Assembly (NCBI RefSeq): GCF_004664715.2
Contig: NC_051075.1
Span: 35,565,495-35,629,494 of the forward strand
Origin: Peromyscus leucopus
Taxonomy: Eukaryota; Chordata; Mammalia; Rodentia; Cricetidae
Reading direction: 5' to 3'
DNA length: 64,000 nucleotides
The position numbers and the translations under genes were made by a program. The notes beneath the pieces are model-generated. The model saw nothing but the letters and a program-made list of their open reading frames with translations. It was not told the DNA's origin and made no database searches. Each line of letters opens with the position of its first letter. Positions within the stretch are counted from its first letter, which is position 1. Positions 11,885 through 23,118 of this stretch are shown in pieces.

Positions 11885-12000
11885 TTCTTTTTGAAATTGA
11901 TTTATTTTTATTTCTTGTGCATTGGTGTTTTGCCTGCATTTGTCTGTGTGAAGGTGTTATGAGAATAAGTGTGTATCTAATATCTGAATGATAACTGTCT
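11885..12000 (-). mobile_element. Degraded B2/B3-type SINE fragment, minus strand
   Basis: 'ttatttttatttcttgtgca', 'ttggtgttttgcctgcattt' and 'gtctgtgtgaaggtgtt' match the reverse complement of the tail half of a B3/B2 SINE; the promoter half is missing or unrecognisable. Confidence 0.6.
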
Positions 12001-12339
12001 ACTCACCCAGGTTCAAATGACCATATTTCAATAGTCTGGTCACTTCTTGAAGCACCTAGGTAATGACTGTCTGCTTAGATGATGTTCTTGCAGAACTTTG
12101 AGTTCTACAAGTTCAATTTTGACACTGTGTCTGTGTCTCCCACTCTTCTTTTCAAACACAGAGCACCTGTATATGTGAATTTCTAGCACTGGCTTATACT
12201 CTTTGGGCATAGCTGATATTGGGCAGGGTAATTTTGAGTTGTTGCAATTTTCCTCTCTAGTTTCCACTTTGTGATGCTTCCTCCTTATACTCAGGTATTT
12301 TCTCAAGCCACCATTATATTTTATCAGTTTACAATGTAT
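12001..12339. other. Unassigned stretch
   Basis: No named repeat was recognised. The 113-codon minus-strand frame across 12040-12381 has no recognisable domain and runs into the B1 relic at 12340. Confidence 0.4.
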
Positions 12340-12495
12340 TTTACTGCCAGGTATGGTGTTATAGTTCTGTACTCCCAGCACTTAACAGACTGAGGCAGGA
12401 ATGTTGTATGTTCTAGGCCAGTCTGGGCTACATAATGGGTACCAAGTTACTCTAAACTAATAGGGTGAGATCTTGCCCCAAGAACAAAGCTAAAT
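12340..12495 (+). mobile_element. Old degraded B1-type SINE
   Basis: 'ccaggtatggtgttatag', 'actcccagcacttaacagac', 'tgaggcagga', 'ggccagtctgggctacataa' and 'ggtgagatcttgcccc' follow B1 order with heavy divergence. Confidence 0.65.
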
Positions 12496-13278
12496 AAATG
12501 AACACACTATATTGTACAAAATTATACTAATTATTTGCATTTGGAATAACACAATATGCTTAAAATTAGCAAATGCTGTATAATCATGACTTTCACAGGG
12601 ATGAGAGGGCTGATTAATTCTATCCAAGAAGTAATAAGTTACCAGGTGAGAAACCATTGTGTCTATGCTGTGATTTAGCCTGAGAAATCAGTGCTATAAA
12701 GCCAACAGAACATAGATGAGAAAGACAAAGATTTCAGAAGTAACAATTTTCTTAATATGAAAATACATGGGAGTTATACACTAAAAAAATCACAGTAAGA
12801 TGGGAATTGTAGGTATTAATTCCATCAGATAAAAACTTGAGCTCTATAATTAATTAATGTCAAATGATTCTATAACCTCAAATATACATTTATTTTTTTA
12901 ATTTAAATTAATTTTGCAAATTACATACACAAGTTCACTGTATTTACCTCATTTCCACCCTCCATTTTTTTCCCTTCTAATTCCTACTTATGAGCAACAC
13001 TAATCTCACAGCAACTCCCTGATTCTCTGGTTCTTAAAATCTTTCTACTCCCTCTCTTGCAATGTTCCCTGAGCCTTACACCTGGGAGTTGTTTTGTACA
13101 TGTATCCATTTGAGCTATTTATACTATCATAACAGAGTAAAAGAAAGTTCAAACTTGTTCTTGTCTCAACTTAGAACTCATCTCCTCAATTCCACCATCC
13201 CTGGGGAATTCATCAGGTTTTCAGAGAAGTTTGGTTAGGGTGAATAAATACTTGATTTTAATGAAGATGAGGAACGTT

Positions 13279-13327
13279 TTTTTTTGTTTTGTTTTTTTTT
13301 TTTGTTTTTGTTTTTGTTTTTTTTTTA
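13279..13327. repeat. T-rich low-complexity tract (TTTTG-like units)
   Basis: Runs of T broken by single G, consistent with the decayed reverse complement of a retroposon A-tail; no adjacent element was identified. Confidence 0.85.
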
Positions 13328-13866
13328 AATTAAGTTCAGATAAACTGTATGGCATATTTTGAATATTAGTGTTGCTATTGATTTTTTGTGAGATGTATTG
13401 ATGTATTAGCAGAGTTTACTTATTTGGACCAATCCAGAACTCCAATATACACTTCCAATGTTTGTCATCATTTCTCTAGTTACTGTAGTAGTTATATGGA
13501 ATGTTCACTTTGAAACCTCAGGTCAGCCAAATACCAACCAAAACCTGATAAAGAATGCCCACACTAGCTTCTGTTCTGGATGTCCACCAATTTTTTGATT
13601 TCCACTGCTCTTCACAGACCCCATCAATTCTGAAAAATGTGGAAGATGTGCTAAGCTTGCACACCCAAGGAATCCACCAGGATTGGAGAGCATCCCTAGA
13701 GACACTTTCACTTATACTCAAATAAAGTGTGTAAAAGAACACTCATTGCATTAGGTATGCAGATGTTAGAGGCTCTTTAGATGCTTATTAATGGGAGTAA
13801 AATGTAAACTAAGCATAAACCAAACATTATGGATAAAATAGAAATTACTACCTAGGCTACATCCAG

Positions 13867-13870
<4 letters not shown>

Positions 13871-13902
<32 letters not shown>
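13871..13902. repeat. (GT)16 microsatellite
   Basis: Uninterrupted GT run of 32 bases. Confidence 0.97.
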
Positions 13903-13905
<3 letters not shown>

Positions 13906-14827
13906 TTAAAAGAATAACATAAAGCATGCAGTAGTTTTTTATTGTCTTATAAAGATAATAATCTTTGAGTAGAGGTGAATAAATGTAGCAATTACTGTTA
14001 TTAATGTCATCCATTCAGACGAAATAAAACACCGCATTGAACAGCCTACTGCAGAATCCTTTGATTTAGCTTCAATACTTTTCCCAAAGTTACTTTGTTC
14101 TTTTTATTTTTATCATCAGATCTACAGTAGTCTATGAATGTGAAGTGGGAATCCAGTTGGGAACTATTTGGCTTATGTGAACTTATGAACTGGGATATTT
14201 ATTTAAAACGTAAACTTCACTAATAGATTGTGTTATATTAACAAAAAATCCTCAATTATACTGCTCTTCAAAATTAAAACCATAATTTACTTGCAGCATC
14301 ACTCAAACTGGTTTTTACAAAAAGGATACAAATTTTCTAAGGGGAAAACATTAGTCAAACAGTACTGAATATCCCCACACAAGTTTTTGGTACTGTATGT
14401 CTCCATTCTGTACTTTGAGTAGCTTATTTAATATAAATGGGTTCATCACTCAATAGCTGTAAAAAAGATGTAGAAGTTCATAACAGAACAGTGTTTTCTA
14501 GTTTGAACTGAGCCCCACAAATCATTTATTAACTTTAGAAGGCCATGAAGAGACCCCTAAACAGAAGCACATCAGCTTGGGTCCAGGAGCTTGTGTTTTA
14601 TTGTGAATGTTCTATTAACTAAAGGAATGTACCAGTACATAAGTCTCTGTACTGTGGTGGCCCACTGCCCCAGGATTCGACCCCATATGCAAAGGTTCTC
14701 TTTCTTAAAAACAAGAAAACACATGAAGAAACACATGGTTACAATGTTGCCTGAGACACATGTATTTAGACCCAGAAGTTGGCATGGAACTAATTAATTA
14801 AGGTTATTTAAAAGACGGATATTTTCA

Positions 14828-15090
14828 CTTTCTCTTCTATCAGGTTCAGTGTAACTGGACTTATGTTGAGGTCTTTGATCCACTTGGACTTGAGTTTTGT
14901 GCAGGACAATAGATATGAATCTATTTGCATTCTTCTACATGCTGCCATCCAGTTGTGCAAGCACCATTTGTTGAAGATGCTGTCTTTGTCCCATTGTGTA
15001 TTTTTGTCTACTTTGCCAAAATTCAGGTGTTCATGGGTGTGTAAATAATGTTAAGGTCTTTGATTCAATTCCATTGATCCACGTGTCAGT
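14828..15090 (-). mobile_element. L1 ORF2 fragment, minus strand
   Basis: The reverse complement of L1 ORF2 is recognisable from 'gtctttgatccacttggact', 'gagttttgtgcaggacaata', 'gccatccagttgtgcaagca' and 'tgattcaattccattgatcc'. The same region lies in the opposite orientation in the full-length L1 near 54200-54330. It is cut on the right at the T tract before the LTR at 15114. Confidence 0.85.
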
Positions 15091-15113
15091 TTTTTTTTTT
15101 TTTTGAAGCTATG

Positions 15114-16090
15114 TGTGGCACAAATCTTAAAAGGTCTTATTAATAAAAACAAACCTGAAGCCAGGTATTTGGATGAATGCTGAAAATCAGAGAAACAGAA
15201 CAAGCCACAGCTAACCTCACCTCTCCAATTCCTTAGCTGATCTTGTTTCCTCAAACTGGAAGCCATTGTGTCCTTATGTGAATGGATCTCTGTAGCATGA
15301 ATCTTAAAAGTTCTTATTAATAAAATCAAACCCAAGGCCAGTTATTGGGGTGAAGCTGGATGATCAGAGAGACAGAACAAGTCACAGCTAACCTCACTTG
15401 GCCATCTTCTCAGCTGGTCTTGTTTCCTCAGACTGGAAGCTTTTGTGTCCTCATCCCAATGGGTCTCAGCTGAACTGTGCTGCTCAAAACCTAAATGCTT
15501 AACCAGCCACATATTTAACCAGCCGTATCTTCTAGTTTCTGGTCCTCACACCTTATATATCTTTCTGCCTTCTACCACCACTCCCTGGGATTAAAGGCTT
15601 GCTTTCTGGGATTAAAGGCATGAGTCACCATGCTTGGCTGTGTCCTTGAACACATGGATTTCTGCCTCTGGAATGCTAGGATTAAGGGCGTGTGCTACCA
15701 CTGCCTATCCTCATGTTTAATATTGTGGCTGTTCTGTCTCTGAACCCAGATTAGTTTATTAGGGTGCACAATATTTTGGGAACACAATACCACCACAGAT
15801 TTCAGCTGAACTGCTGCTAAAAGCTTAAAAGGGCTCTAGTTTGTGGGCCTCCTGACTTATATACCTTTCTGCTTCCTGCCATCAATTCCTGGGATTAAAG
15901 ACATGTGTCACCATGCATGGCTGCTTCCAATGTGGCTTTGAACTCACAGAGATCCAGATGGATCTCTACCTCCAGAATGCTAGGATTAAAGACATGTGCT
16001 ACCACTGCCTAAACCTATGTTTAGTATAGTGGCTATTCTGTTCTCTGACCCACAGACAAGTTTATTGGGGTGCAAAATATATCAACCACA
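15114..16090 (-). mobile_element. 3' LTR of a minus-strand ERV, family D, split by a nested LTR
   Basis: On the plus strand it runs from TGTGGCACAAATC (15114) to ATCAACCACA (16090) and consists of 15114-15290 plus 15804-16090 around the inner LTR 15291-15797. The pre-insertion join 'ggatctc|agctgaactg' matches 'gggtctcagctgaactg' in the inner copy itself, which proves the nesting. A purine-rich tract in the minus-strand sense lies immediately beyond 16090, as expected upstream of a 3' LTR. The LTR contains two B1-head-like segments ('ctgggattaaagacatgtgt', 'aggattaaagacatgtgcta'). Confidence 0.88.
15291..15797 (-). mobile_element. Solo LTR, family D, nested in another LTR of the same family
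   Basis: It starts TGTAGCATG and ends CACCACA. The flanks are GATCTC (15285-15290) and GATTTC (15798-15803), a 6-bp target duplication with one later change. It is closely related to 56167-56674: both share 'tgtagcatgaatcttaaaa', 'cagctaacctcac', 'cttgtttcctcagactg', 'ctgggattaaagg' and 'acacaatattttgggaacac'. It carries two B1-head-like segments in reverse orientation, near 15590-15640 and 15675-15710. Confidence 0.92.
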
Positions 16091-16738
16091 ATTCCCCATT
16101 TTTTGTTTAAAACAAAAAAGTTATAACAAATATAAGAAAAAGTGTATACAGTAAGTATATAGAATATAAAAAAAATCAATAATTGCATTAACAATATCTA
16201 GTCCATTCATATTTGACAGATTCAGATAAAAACTCCATTATATACATTAACAATGTCCAGTCCATTAACATTTGACAAATTCAGACAAAAAATTTCATTT
16301 TCTTATCTTAAGACAAGTAGTGCCTTTTTTAAAGTAGTTTCAATAATCTACCTTTTATGTGATCATATCCATATTCTCTCATTATTGTTTTCTGAGTAGA
16401 TTCAAAAATCTACCTTTAATCTTATCATTTCTATATCTTCCCCTTTTTCAGAGTAGATTCATAATCTACCTCTTATCTATATTCTCCTTTTTCTTTTTCT
16501 TTCTTTTAAATCAAGAACCTAATCCTGAATCTAATCTCCTTTGTTTAGTTTTTTTTTCTTTGACCATTAACAATTAACAACTGGTAACCAACTATCATCA
16601 ACAAGGACAATATCCATAATTCATTAAATGACCAAAATCACCCATTCCACCTCTTTGGAATGTAGGCATCATATTCTTAAAATTACTTTCCTGCTTTCTG
16701 GGGGCAAAGACATCTTTAGGGAATCCTAAATTTAGCAA
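16091..16738 (-). mobile_element. Internal region of the minus-strand ERV, beginning with its polypurine tract
   Basis: Directly after the LTR, 'attccccattttttgtttaa' is the reverse complement of a polypurine tract. The rest is AT-rich non-coding sequence with two small tandem arrays: a 59-bp unit twice (16188, 16247) and a unit of about 60 bp three times (16333, 16395, 16453). The 'gaccattaacaattaacaac' and 'aacaaggacaatatccataa' blocks resemble 48780-48840 in the other ERV, so the two are relatives. I recall similar sequence in mys-like/MYSERV rodent elements. It is cut at about 16738 by an L1, and the rest of the provirus is not recognisable. Confidence 0.7.
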
Positions 16739-17870
16739 AAACCTAGATGCCCCTCAACCAAGGAATGGATAAAGAAAATGTGGCACATTTACATGATGGA
16801 ATATTACTCAGCAGTAAAAAACAATGATATTAGGAAATTTGCATACATATGGACAGAACTAGAAAATACCATCCTGAGTGAGGTAACACAGACCCGGAAA
16901 GACAAACATGGTGTGTACTGACCCATAAGTGGATATTAGATGTAAAGCAAAGCATAACCAGGCTACAATCCACAGCCCCAGAGCAGCTAAGCAACAAGAA
17001 GGACACTAAGAAGGATGCATGGATCACCCTGGGAAGGAGAAATAGATGCAATCCCCTGGACAAACTGGAGACAGGGGGTTTGGGGTACAGGGATCAAGAT
17101 GATAGAGTTGGGGGAAGGACAGAGAGGGTGAACAATGAAAGAGATATCTTGATAGAGGGGACCATTATGGGTTTAGGGAGAAACCTGGTACCAGGGAATC
17201 TCCCAGGAATCCACAAAGATGATTCCATTTAAGACTCCTAGCAATAGTGGAAAGGGTACCTAGATGGGCCTTTTCCTATAATCAGGTTGGTTACTACCCT
17301 AATTGTCATCATAGAACCTTCATCCAGTAACTGATGAAAGCAGATGCAGAGATTCACAGCGAAGCACAGGCCGAGCTCTGGGAGTCCAGCTGAAAAGAGG
17401 GAAGAGGGATTCTATTAACAAGGTCAGTCAAGACCATGACTGGAAAATCCACAGAGACAGCTGACCCAAGCTCCTGAGAGCTCAGGGACTCCAGACCAAC
17501 AGCTAGAGAGCCTGCATGGGACTGACCTAGGTCCTCTGCATGTGGGTGACAGCTGTGTAGTTTGGTCTGTTTATGGGGCCCCTATCAGTGGGCCCATGAC
17601 CTGTCCCTGGTGCATGAGCTGGCTTTTTGAAACCTACTCCATATGGTGGGATGCTCAGCCTTGATGTAGTGGGGAGGAGCTTGGTCTTGCTCCAACTTGA
17701 TATGTCATACTTTGTTGACTCCCATGGGAGGTCTTGCCCATCCTGAATAGAGACAAAAGAGGAGTGGATGAGTGTAGAAGGTAGATAGGGAGAGGGAATG
17801 GGAGGATAGGAGGGAGGGGAAACTCTGGTTAGTATGTAAAACAGATTAAGAAAAAATAATTTAAAAAACC
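16739..17870 (+). mobile_element. 5'-truncated L1: last part of ORF2 and 3' UTR
   Basis: It starts in the ORF2 C-terminal coding region ('tagatgcccctcaaccaagg', 'tggaatattactcagcagta', 'gtggatattagatg') and continues through the rodent 3' UTR ('ggaatctcccaggaatcc', 'agcagatgcagagattcaca', 'tgacagctgtgtagtttggt', 'gtatgtaaaacagattaag') to an A-rich tail near 17840-17868. The same 3' UTR is in the full-length L1 at 55226-56166. 'aaaaacc' occurs at both ends and may be part of a target duplication, but this is weak. Confidence 0.88.
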
Positions 17871-18355
17871 ACCAAAATAACATTACTTATGGCTTAGAGA
17901 ATGCTAAAATGAGAAATGAATAATAAACTAAGTAGGAAGAACTCAAGAGAGACTGCTTATGATTGAGAAAAATGCAGCCTACTCTCTAAAGATTCTGCCT
18001 TGATTCAGGGTCCAAGATTTTTCCATAAACAATTGACCAGTGACAATAAGCCCATAGCACAAGAGCACAGACATGTGAGGGAATACATTATCCAGAGCAG
18101 ATGCAACAAACAGAGAGATGTCAATCTTGAGTACTGTGCCTAGGTGCTAGAACATTGTGAAAGAGAATTTTTCATATGCATTTAAATCCACCAAGTTTCA
18201 CATGAGAAAGAATGGGAGAGAGATGGCTCCAGTGAGACGTCTGGAAGAATGGTTATATTCTGACAATCTGACAGTGACAAATGCAGGTTGAGATACGGAA
18301 CAACAGAATCTTATTCATTGTCCCTGGGAACAAAACATGGTGCAATCAGCTGGAA
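17871..18355. other. Unassigned stretch
   Basis: If the retrovirus cut at 16738 continued here I cannot show it. No gene recognised. Confidence 0.4.
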
Positions 18356-18775
18356 GATAGTGTGACAGTTTACTTCTGGGCTGGTCAGTTTTTGTCAACT
18401 TGCCACAAGCTATGGCCAACTAGGAAAAGGGTAACTCAAGCGAGGAAGTGCTCAGATTGTCCCTGAGCATGTCGGTGGAATATTTTCTTGCTCAATGATT
18501 AGTGTTTCGAGGCCCAAATCTCTTTGGTTATGTCTATGGGCAGGTGGCCCTGTGTCGTATGAGAAATCGGGGGTAGGGGGTGTAAGACATACTGATTAAG
18601 CCTGTGAGCAGTGCTCTGTGGTCTCTGCCTGAGTACCCACCTTTGGGACATGCCTCAAGCTCTTGCATTGGCTTCCCTCTAAGATAGACAACATCCTGTA
18701 AGACAAATAAGCCCTTTCTTTTCCCAATTTGCTCTTGGTCAGTGTTTTATCACAGAAAACTTGACACAAGCTAGA
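18356..18775 (+). mobile_element. Old rodent interspersed repeat, LTR- or DNA-element-like
   Basis: 'gtcagtttttgtcaacttgc', 'ctgtaagacaaataagccct', 'ttgctcttggtcagtgtttt' and 'atcacagaaaacttgacaca' correspond to a very common rodent repeat whose name I cannot give with certainty. 'acttgccacaagct' near the left end and 'acttgacacaagct' near the right end are similar direct repeats about 370 bp apart. Confidence 0.6.
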
Positions 18776-19840
18776 GCAACTAGAAAACTAAATATGGTTT
18801 TCAAGCACCACCTAATAGTTGCATGGAATGTTTGCTGTATAGATTACACATGAAAAAAAAAAAAGCCCCTAAAGAATAATATTTCACTTTGTAGGTAAAC
18901 ACACTGTAATTCAGCCCAGAAAACCAGCCAATAAATATTGGGTGAACTTTCCTATGATTTTTTTTCCAAATTTTAATGTATTTTTAGGTTTGGTTATTAT
19001 AAATTTAAAAAAGTAAAATATTAAAGTGTTGCTTTATATAATGCTTCTAAGGCAACAAATTTAGCACAAATAAGAACATATCATCTTCCTAACTTGAAAA
19101 ATCAGGGCAGATATTAGAGACTTATGTAGTGATCCCTAGAAAGCAAGTATTCATAAAGTGGTGTTCTTAGATTTTGTGGGGGCACAGCCAATCCCACCCG
19201 ACTGATGGGACAAATGGACAAAAGAACTCTGAGTGAACACCCAACCTGCATATGGAAAATAAGACTCAAACAAAGGAAACAAACACAAAACCTAAATCTC
19301 CCCCACAAAAAAATAGCTTTTAAAAATAATGCATTACAAATATAAAGAAACAGAAATTTGACTCATTTTAATGAGGCAATGCCATCAGTTGAGAAAGAGA
19401 AAGAGAGAATATTAATGCATATTTCAGAACCTGAATCTGTGTTTAATAACTTAAACCTGGACATATCTTGTTATAGGAACTACTAAGAAATAAATGGTGC
19501 TGTTATATCCCTGAGGTTGGCTGGGTGGTCTGGCTCTAAAATGAGGAATGGGTTAAGAATGTGTTGATGTAAAGAGGTGTATGGAAGTGATAAAATGGGC
19601 AGCATTTGAGTGTTTCTTTAGGAAAGAGTGTTTTGTCTTCTAATAAAAGAAAGGTCATGTGTAAGTAGTAAGTAAGTATGTCAAGGAATATTCATGGCTA
19701 ATAGGATAAAAATTTAATTTTCTTTAAATATGGAGTGAGGTTTCTAGTAAGTTGAACATGCTCCAATGAATGCCCCCACATCCAGAACTATGTGAAAAAC
19801 AAAAATTAGAGTCCATTGGTTATTAACTTTTAAAAAAAAG
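18776..19840. other. Unassigned AT-rich stretch
   Basis: No gene or named repeat recognised; a run of 12 A's near 18855 is isolated. Confidence 0.45.
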
Positions 19841-19844
19841 ACAC

Positions 19845-19980
19845 AAAGTTGCTGGGAAATAAAGAGGTGAGGGTGAATCTCAAAGGAATTAAGGGAAAGA
19901 GTTGGGGTGAATGTGATCAAAATACATTCTCTGAAATTCTCAGAGTTAATAAAAACAATCTTAAAAAGAAAAGATGGATG
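19845..19980 (+). mobile_element. Short L1 3' end (Lx-like)
   Basis: 'ggtgaatgtgatcaaaatac', 'attctctgaaattctcagag' and 'taataaaaacaatctt' match the terminal piece of old rodent L1 3' UTRs ending in an A-rich tail. Confidence 0.7.
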
Positions 19981-20009
19981 CTATGCAACAAACTTTTCCT
20001 ACACTATTA

Positions 20010-20300
20010 ATATGTATCACTCCCATTTGCAGATAAAAAGCTGATTGGCTGATAGCTGGGCAGGATGAGATTGAGCAAGAGAGCCAGAATAGAATTCTGG
20101 GAAGTCCAATAATGCAAAGTAAGAGAATTGTCTGCAAACTCAGAAAAGTTAGATGGGCATCCCATACAGAGAAAAGGTACCAAGCAATGTGGCTAAATAT
20201 AGGTAAGAATTATGGGTTAATTTAAATATAAGAGTTAGTTAGTAACAAATGTTTAGAACTAAGAGTAAGCCTCTGAGTGGTTTTTCAGGAATTGGTGAGT
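20010..20300 (+). mobile_element. LTR fragment, family F sense orientation, degraded
   Basis: 'agctgattggctgatagctg', 'ggcaggatgagat', 'gttaatttaaatataagagt' and 'taagcctctgagtggttttt' correspond to the reverse complement of the LTR at 24989-25466. The ends are lost. Confidence 0.6.
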
Positions 20301-21303
20301 TCCTTAAAATGGGCATGAAAGAACCATCCATTTACAAAAAGAGACACAAATGAACATGGGATAGAAATAGACTGTGTGACAACTCTGTCATATGCACAAA
20401 GAGAATAAAAAGGTAAGTACAGACTTACCAAAGGTAGAAAAGAAAAAACAATATTTGCTAGGAAACTTAACTCATTAAAAGATAGAATCTGTTCAGATTA
20501 GATAAAAGATATTTTTTAAACTTTAAGCTGTGAGAATAGGGAAGACAAAGACACAGAAAGAGACAAACAGAGGAAATTGTGAACCATAAACCAAGCAAGA
20601 AAGTTTGAAAACAAATGCACTGGTGTATTTGTTATTTTCCCACTGCTGGGTATATAGTATGCCCATGTACAGGGCTCTCACAATTACAGATGCACAAACA
20701 TTTTTACATGTCCTGCTACCTGGTAGCATTTTGGTTGTGATTACATTGATCAAACAAAATTCCTGATATCCAGTTACATTTGAATTCTGGATTTAAAAGC
20801 AAGTATTAATGTAAAAACAAGTCCGTCATATTGGGTTGAGCATTCTGAAACTAAAACATTATTTATTGTTTGCCCTAAATTGAAATATTTGTGGATATCT
20901 ATGTTTTTATTTGGAAATTTGGAAGCCATCTCTTGTGTGTAGGGATAGTTATGAGTTGGATTTTTCAGAGGACTTGATTATTTCTTTTTGTGTCAGTCAC
21001 TGACAAACAGTGTTTTATGTTCTACCACGAAATGCATGCATCTGCATGTCCTCCTTAAAGTCTTGCACAGATAAACATTCTTAAATTTTCTCAATTTTTT
21101 ACAACTAACATTACTTTTAATTTCAATCTTCTTGTTAGACTCCTCTCTTTAAAAAATATCCTTAATTGTACAGTTCTGATAAGCAGAACATTCTAGCATA
21201 TCCTCTGGTTTAGAACCACAGTGCCCTCCATCATTCTTCACCTTGGCTGTATCTACATGGCTCCAGGAAGGAAGATAATTAAAAATATTTGAGATTCTCT
21301 CAG
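20301..21303. other. Unassigned AT-rich stretch
   Basis: No gene or named repeat recognised. Confidence 0.45.
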
Positions 21304-21537
21304 AAATCTTTATTTACTTATCTATCTATTTATTTATTTTCATTCTACATACCAACCACTGTTGCCCCTCCCTCCTCTTCTCCTGCTCCCCCCACCCATT
21401 CTTCCCCCCATCCCACTGCCATCTAATCCTCATAGGGGGTAAGGCCTCGCTTGGGTATTCCACACAGGTCTGAAATGCCCAGTAGGGGTAGGACCAAGCC
21501 CCTCTCACCTGCATCAAGACTGAGTAAGGCATTTCTC
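21304..21537 (-). mobile_element. L1 3' end, minus strand, strongly 5'-truncated
   Basis: Left edge is the reverse complement of an A-rich tail (ctatctatttatttatttt), followed by 'cattctacataccaaccact', C-rich 'ctgctccccccacccattct', 'gggggtaaggcctcgcttgg' and 'gcatcaagactgagtaaggc', the reverse complement of the rodent L1 3' UTR end. The same stretch is at 56835-57115. 'aaatcttt' occurs at both edges, a possible short target duplication. Confidence 0.85.
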
Positions 21538-21539
21538 TT

Positions 21540-21850
21540 CAGATCATAAAAATCTTTCACCTTTTACTAAAGAAATGATTTTTAAACATTGCAAAAAAAT
21601 TTTTAGGAATATTTTAGTAAGTAAAATAAACAATGTAAACAGTAAACAAAAGTTTCAATTAGTATTTCAAGTTTTCCAGCTTCATGGAGTGATTCCAAAT
21701 TCCTTGGTGTAGCTATTCAGACATAGCTGTATTTCTGTTTTGTTTCCCGGCTGTACACTGCAGACAGTTAACACCAGCTCATGAGAGCTAGATGCTGTAT
21801 TTTTAGGTGGCTTGTGAGACACTAAAAATGAAATTATTAAAATAACTTCC
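21540..21850. other. Unassigned stretch
   Basis: Nothing recognised. Confidence 0.4.
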
Positions 21851-21854
21851 ACCA

Positions 21855-22015
21855 CTGGCTTGGTGTAGTTGCATGCACCCTTAAGTCTAGGATTCAGGAA
21901 ACAGAGGCAGGTTTATCTCTGACTTTGAGGCCAGCCAGGCCCACATTATGAGTTCAATACCAAATAAGGATACAAAGTAAAACCCTGACTCAAAACACAA
22001 TCAAATAAAATAATA
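21855..22015 (+). mobile_element. Old degraded B1-type SINE
   Basis: 'ggcttggtgtagttgcatgc', 'aggattcaggaaacagaggc', 'gaggccagccaggcccacat', 'aaaccctgactcaaaacaca' and the A-rich tail follow B1 order. Confidence 0.75.
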
Positions 22016-22178
22016 AACCTCCACAATTCCCTTCCTCTCCCTGGAAAAATCCCATCCCCTCCTGAGGTCCCAAAACATTTTGGAAGAAAGTGTGATACAG
22101 CAAAGCCAGCACTGTTCCTGATTGGTATTTTCACTAACATATTGTCCAACCTATGGGTTTGCAATTAAGACTCTTTAC

Positions 22179-22598
22179 TGTGGTGGTATTCTAATTGTAC
22201 TGAAATGTGATTTTGATTGTATGTTAATAAATAAAGTTGCCCGGGGGTCAGAGCTATTAGAGCCATAGACAGAGTGTGGCGGTGGTGGCACATGCCTTTA
22301 ATCCCATAGATCTCTGTGTGTTCAGGGATACAGCCAGCACTGGAGACATATGCCTTTAAGACCTGGGGGGCTGTACATACAGACAGTGACGAGGCAGTCA
22401 CGTGTTTGAGTTTACAACCAATGAGAAGACAGAATGACTATGAAACGACTTACACACTGGGAAATAGCTCTCTTTCGGGAAGCTGGGACCACAGCAGGAG
22501 GAAGGGTGAGATTTTAGCTCTGAGCTCTGACCTCTTGGCTTTCTCTTTTACATTGGTTCTGTGTTTCTTATTTAATAAGATGGTTGGTTACATCTACA
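22179..22598 (+). mobile_element. Solo LTR, family C, with perfect 6-bp target duplication CTTTAC
   Basis: It starts TGTGGTGGTATTC and ends ACATCTACA. CTTTAC is at 22173-22178 and 22599-22604. Landmarks: 'taaataaagttgcccggggg', 'cagagctattagagccatag', a B1-head-like 'gtggtggcacatgcctttaa' at about 22280, 'gtgtgttcagggatacagcc', 'aaccaatgagaagacagaat', 'ctctttcgggaagctggg' and 'gtttcttatttaataagatg'. It is the same family as 50359-50832, which lies on the opposite strand. A SINE-like segment is thus built into the LTR. Confidence 0.93.
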
Positions 22599-22604
22599 CT
22601 TTAC

Positions 22605-23109
22605 TCTTATATGTCTTTCTTGCTATTTGAGGGCTTGGAAGATGGTAAGAATACAATAATTATTTTGTGAGTGAATAATTCTTGTAAGCTAATATATTTT
22701 CTTTTTCTGGTATCTTGAGATTATCCCTCTACCCAGAAGCACTCAATTTCAACTACCCACCCCCTAATTTATAAAAATTACTTCTAAAATTTGCATTTCA
22801 CTTCTTTGCTATTAAGCTTGAACTTTCTTCATATATAATTTTAAGCTACTGTTATTTAATATTGTGAATCTTCTGTTTTTCGTGTATAAGTAAAATGCCT
22901 TCTCATGTTGAAATTTATGGCAGGATTGGCTTTTGTAGAATGAAGTAGGAGATGTTTATTGATAGCTACCACCTCTTGGAGAATTGTTATGCATTGTACA
23001 TGCAGCAAATATCAAACTAACTGCCCTTTGACCCTGTCAGACATACTGGCTTGTGCCATGTCCATAGCTCTCAGAACAGTTTCTGACATAAATCAGGTTC
23101 TCAAAAAAT
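22605..23109. other. Unassigned AT-rich stretch
   Basis: No gene or named repeat recognised. Confidence 0.45.
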
Positions 23110-23118
23110 AATTATTGA

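Larger units (their letters stand above)
12496..14827. other. Unassigned AT-rich stretch with two simple repeats
   Basis: No gene recognised. It holds the T-rich tract at 13279-13327 and the (GT)n at 13871-13902, listed separately. Frames at 13518-13742 and 14591-14797 have no family features. Confidence 0.5.

Noticed and set aside
12040..12381. 113-codon minus-strand frame
   Set aside because: No recognisable family and it overlaps an old B1 relic at its start.
16188..16490. Regularly spaced repeats considered as a CRISPR array
   Set aside because: The units are diverged whole tandem copies inside an ERV, without identical repeats and unique spacers, and the DNA is rodent.
17527..17883. 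118-codon minus-strand frame
   Set aside because: Antisense to the L1 3' UTR at 16739-17870; a shadow frame.
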